NCBI GenBank assembly: GCA_002104895.1
Contig: MCFG01000559.1
Location: forward strand, 1-20,000
Direction: 5' to 3'
Source of the DNA: Anaeromyces robustus
Lineage: Eukaryota; Neocallimastigomycota; Neocallimastigomycetes; Neocallimastigales; Neocallimastigaceae
Length of the DNA: 20,000 bases
Notes under the pieces: model-generated
What the model was told of the DNA's origin: nothing
Seen by the model: only the letters and a program-made list of their open reading frames with translations
Databases searched by the model: none
Part shown: one piece after another, positions 14,811-20,000 of the stretch
Layout of the letters: each line of letters begins with the position of its first letter
Position numbering within the stretch: position 1 is the first letter of the stretch
Position numbers and translations under genes: made by a program

Positions 14811-15509
14811 TTTAAATATATATAGATATAAAAAAAAAAAAAAAAATCAAATTTTAAATTTTAAAAACTTTTTAAATTTCAAAATTTAAATTTCTTAATA
14901 AAAAAAAAAAAGCGAAAAAGAAAAATGAAATAAAATTTTTTAAATATTTACTAATTGGATGGATGACATATATAGTAATATATATATTAATTAAAAAAAA
15001 TATTATTTTATATATATATATATATAATTTAAAAATTAAAATTATTTATACGATTAAGATTATATTATGTAGCACAAAATATTGAATGAAAACTACAAAT
15101 ATATATATATATATATATATTTTTTTTTTTTTGTTTTAACTTTTATTTCTTCTAATATTTTAAATTAATCTAATTATCAGCATAATTATAATTAACCTAC
15201 CCCTCCTTTTGATAACTTACTAAAACATTTTCAAAATCAATAGATATTCTCTATTAGAACTTGTCTTCATATTGCATTTTTTATTGATTAATTAATATAT
15301 CTTTGTAAAAAAATTTTTCTTTTTGGAATTAATGTAAATAATTAATAAAGTTTTTATATTATTTTTATTAACAATATATCTTTTAAAAAAATTTAAAAAG
15401 ATATATTGTTAATAATAATTTCTAAAATAAGATCTTATATATTTCTATACGTTAAGTACACACTTAATTATGATTTTTATAATCCTTTTCTTTTTTACTT
15501 TTTTTTTTT

Positions 15510-15545
<36 letters not shown>

Positions 15546-16105
15546 ATTTTTTATTAATTTTTTATTTTTAAATATTTTTTACATTTTTTAAATTATAAAT
15601 TTATTATAATGATTATATCTAAAAATTTTTCTTTTTTTTTTTTTTTATTTTTTTATTTTATTTTTTTAAATATATTTTATTATTATTATTATTATAAATA
15701 ATATTATTGTTAATCAATATTATATTATGATTGATTAATTTTTTTTTTATTTATTTTTTATTTTTAATTTTATTTTTATTTTTTATTTTTTATTTTTTAT
15801 TTTTATTTTTATTTAACATTTTTTAAAAAAAAAAAAAAAAAAACTTATTAATATTAATAAATATATATATTAATAATATTATTTATTATTATTTCTTGTA
15901 TCTAAAAATTATAATTTTTTTTTTTTTTACTAAATAAAATGAAGTCTTTTTCTATTTTAGATTTCATTTTATTCATAATTTATGATATTTTTTGTTTTTC
16001 TTTTCGATTTATTAAAAATACTTTTATTATTTTTTTAAAAAAAATAGGGAAAAAAATTATGATTTTATTTTTATTTATATAGTTGGTTATTTTTTTCTTT
16101 ACGGT
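14811..16105. other. Gene-free spacer between SLT2-type kinase and TEN1-like gene
   Basis: About 1.3 kb without a supportable coding frame. It holds the TEN1-like promoter and the kinase 3' UTR. A patch at about 15130-15480 is less AT-biased than the surroundings: it has a C-rich run (CCTACCCCTCC at about 15198-15208) and a cluster of inverted repeats. Long T runs near 15515-15541 and A/T homopolymers fill the rest. Confidence 0.7.
15365..15415. repeat. Perfect 20-bp inverted repeat (11-nt loop)
   Basis: Left arm 15365-15384 (TTATTAACAATATATCTTTT) and right arm 15396-15415 are exact reverse complements around an A-rich 11-nt loop. Two further small palindromes follow: ATAAGATCTTAT at 15427-15438, and TTAAGT/ACTTAA arms around ACAC at 15452-15467. 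The arms are not simple TA or homopolymer repeats. The hairpin could form in RNA or DNA. It lies about 690 bp beyond the kinase stop codon and about 550 bp upstream of the TEN1-like start. Confidence 0.82.
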
Positions 16106-19231
<3,126 letters not shown>

Positions 19232-20000
19232 TTTATATTATTTACTATTATTATTATTATTATTTTGTTATTGTTTTTATTTATTTATTTATTTATTTAT
19301 TATATTTATAAAAATAATAAGATAAAAAATATAGAGAGAGAGAGATAGAGGTAGAAAGAGAAAATTATTAATAAGCTTATTGTTTTTATTTTCGATAATT
19401 TTTAAAAAATATATATATATATTAACAAAAAATATAAATATAATAATAAAAATATTATTTTTTAATTATTAATATAAATAATTGATTATTTTGTTTTGTT
19501 TTGTTTTTTTAATGAAATAAAAAGTTTTTATTGCATTCTCTTTAAACTATTTATTTATTATATTATCTTATTTATAAATAATAATATTTATTCATATATT
19601 ATTAATATCGATATAAATATATATTTATAGAGATTGATATTTATTTATATATTTATTATTGTTTTATTGAAAAATATTATCAACTTTAAAATAGTTTTTT
19701 TTTTTTCCTATTATTGGAATATTTTGGATAAATAGATATAATATTTTATGTTTTATATTAATATATTATTATTTGATTGTTTCAAAAAAATACACATATA
19801 TTCATAATAATTTCGTTATATTTATTTTATTTAATATAATTGATGAATTTTTATTTATTTATAGTGTTGTTAATAACTCGTTAATAATAAAATAATAATA
19901 AAACCAAATATTAAATGGATAATAAATTCTTTAAAACCGTTTCATTGAATGAATTAAAAAAATAAATTTTGATAGTATAATAAATATATTAAATGGATTA
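19232..20000. other. AT-rich upstream region of the kinase, no supportable gene
   Basis: Contains the kinase promoter and leader, ATTT repeats at about 19278-19298, and the CT-rich tract. At 19915 on the plus strand an ATG opens a 16-codon frame (MDNKFFKTVSLNELKK) of somewhat higher complexity than the surroundings. It could be the first exon of a divergent gene beyond the window or chance, so I do not call it. Confidence 0.6.
19331..19360 (-). promoter_or_regulatory. CT-rich tract upstream of the SLT2-type kinase
   Basis: In the gene's direction, a C/T-only-looking stretch with (CT)n units lies about 100-130 bp before the ATG, in otherwise pure A/T DNA. Pyrimidine-rich tracts near transcription starts are common in fungal promoters, so this could be a core-promoter or leader element. 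This is inferred from position and composition only. Confidence 0.3.

Noticed and set aside
19915-19965. Short plus-strand frame MDNKFFKTVSLNELKK as a possible first exon of a divergent gene
   Set aside because: Only 16 codons, and the window ends before any second exon could support it.

Overview
The window looks like nuclear DNA from an extremely AT-rich, intron-rich fungus, most likely an anaerobic gut fungus (Neocallimastigomycota). Three observations support this. Gene-free DNA is almost pure A/T with long homopolymer, TA and ATT tracts. Coding exons are clearly less AT-rich and are cut by short AT-rich GT-AG introns. One gene encodes a MAP kinase with the signature of fungal Slt2/MpkA kinases. 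The lineage is inferred from composition and protein families, not from a database match.

All five genes I can support lie on the minus strand and read right to left. From right to left they are: (1) an SLT2-type cell-wall-integrity MAP kinase (16106-19231, 10 exons, 403 aa); (2) a 145-aa TEN1-like OB-fold protein, a candidate subunit of the telomeric CST complex (14161-14810, 2 exons); (3) a 348-aa endonuclease/exonuclease/phosphatase-fold enzyme, possibly neutral-sphingomyelinase-like (11367-12913, 3 exons); (4) a complete M3-family zinc oligopeptidase of the thimet oligopeptidase/saccharolysin type (5074-9038, 9 exons, 769 aa); (5) a second, tandem M3 oligopeptidase that runs off the left edge (1-2790, 3 exons, 708 codons in view).

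The two peptidases form a tandem duplication with a striking contrast. Introns 1 and 2 are at the same positions and phases in both, and exon 2 is 241 bp in both. Downstream, copy 4 has six more introns while copy 5 is one uninterrupted exon. Their N-termini also differ: copy 5 starts with a signal peptide, while copy 4 has a basic, acid-free leader that resembles a mitochondrial or hydrogenosomal presequence.

The stretches between genes (2791-5073, 9039-11366, 12914-14160, 14811-16105, 19232-20000) hold no gene I can support. They do contain microsatellites, long homopolymers, two perfect 20-bp inverted repeats and a small CAACA-rich duplication. I saw no transposon, tRNA, rRNA or CRISPR array. 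The genes do not form an obvious pathway; apart from the peptidase duplication, their proximity looks incidental.
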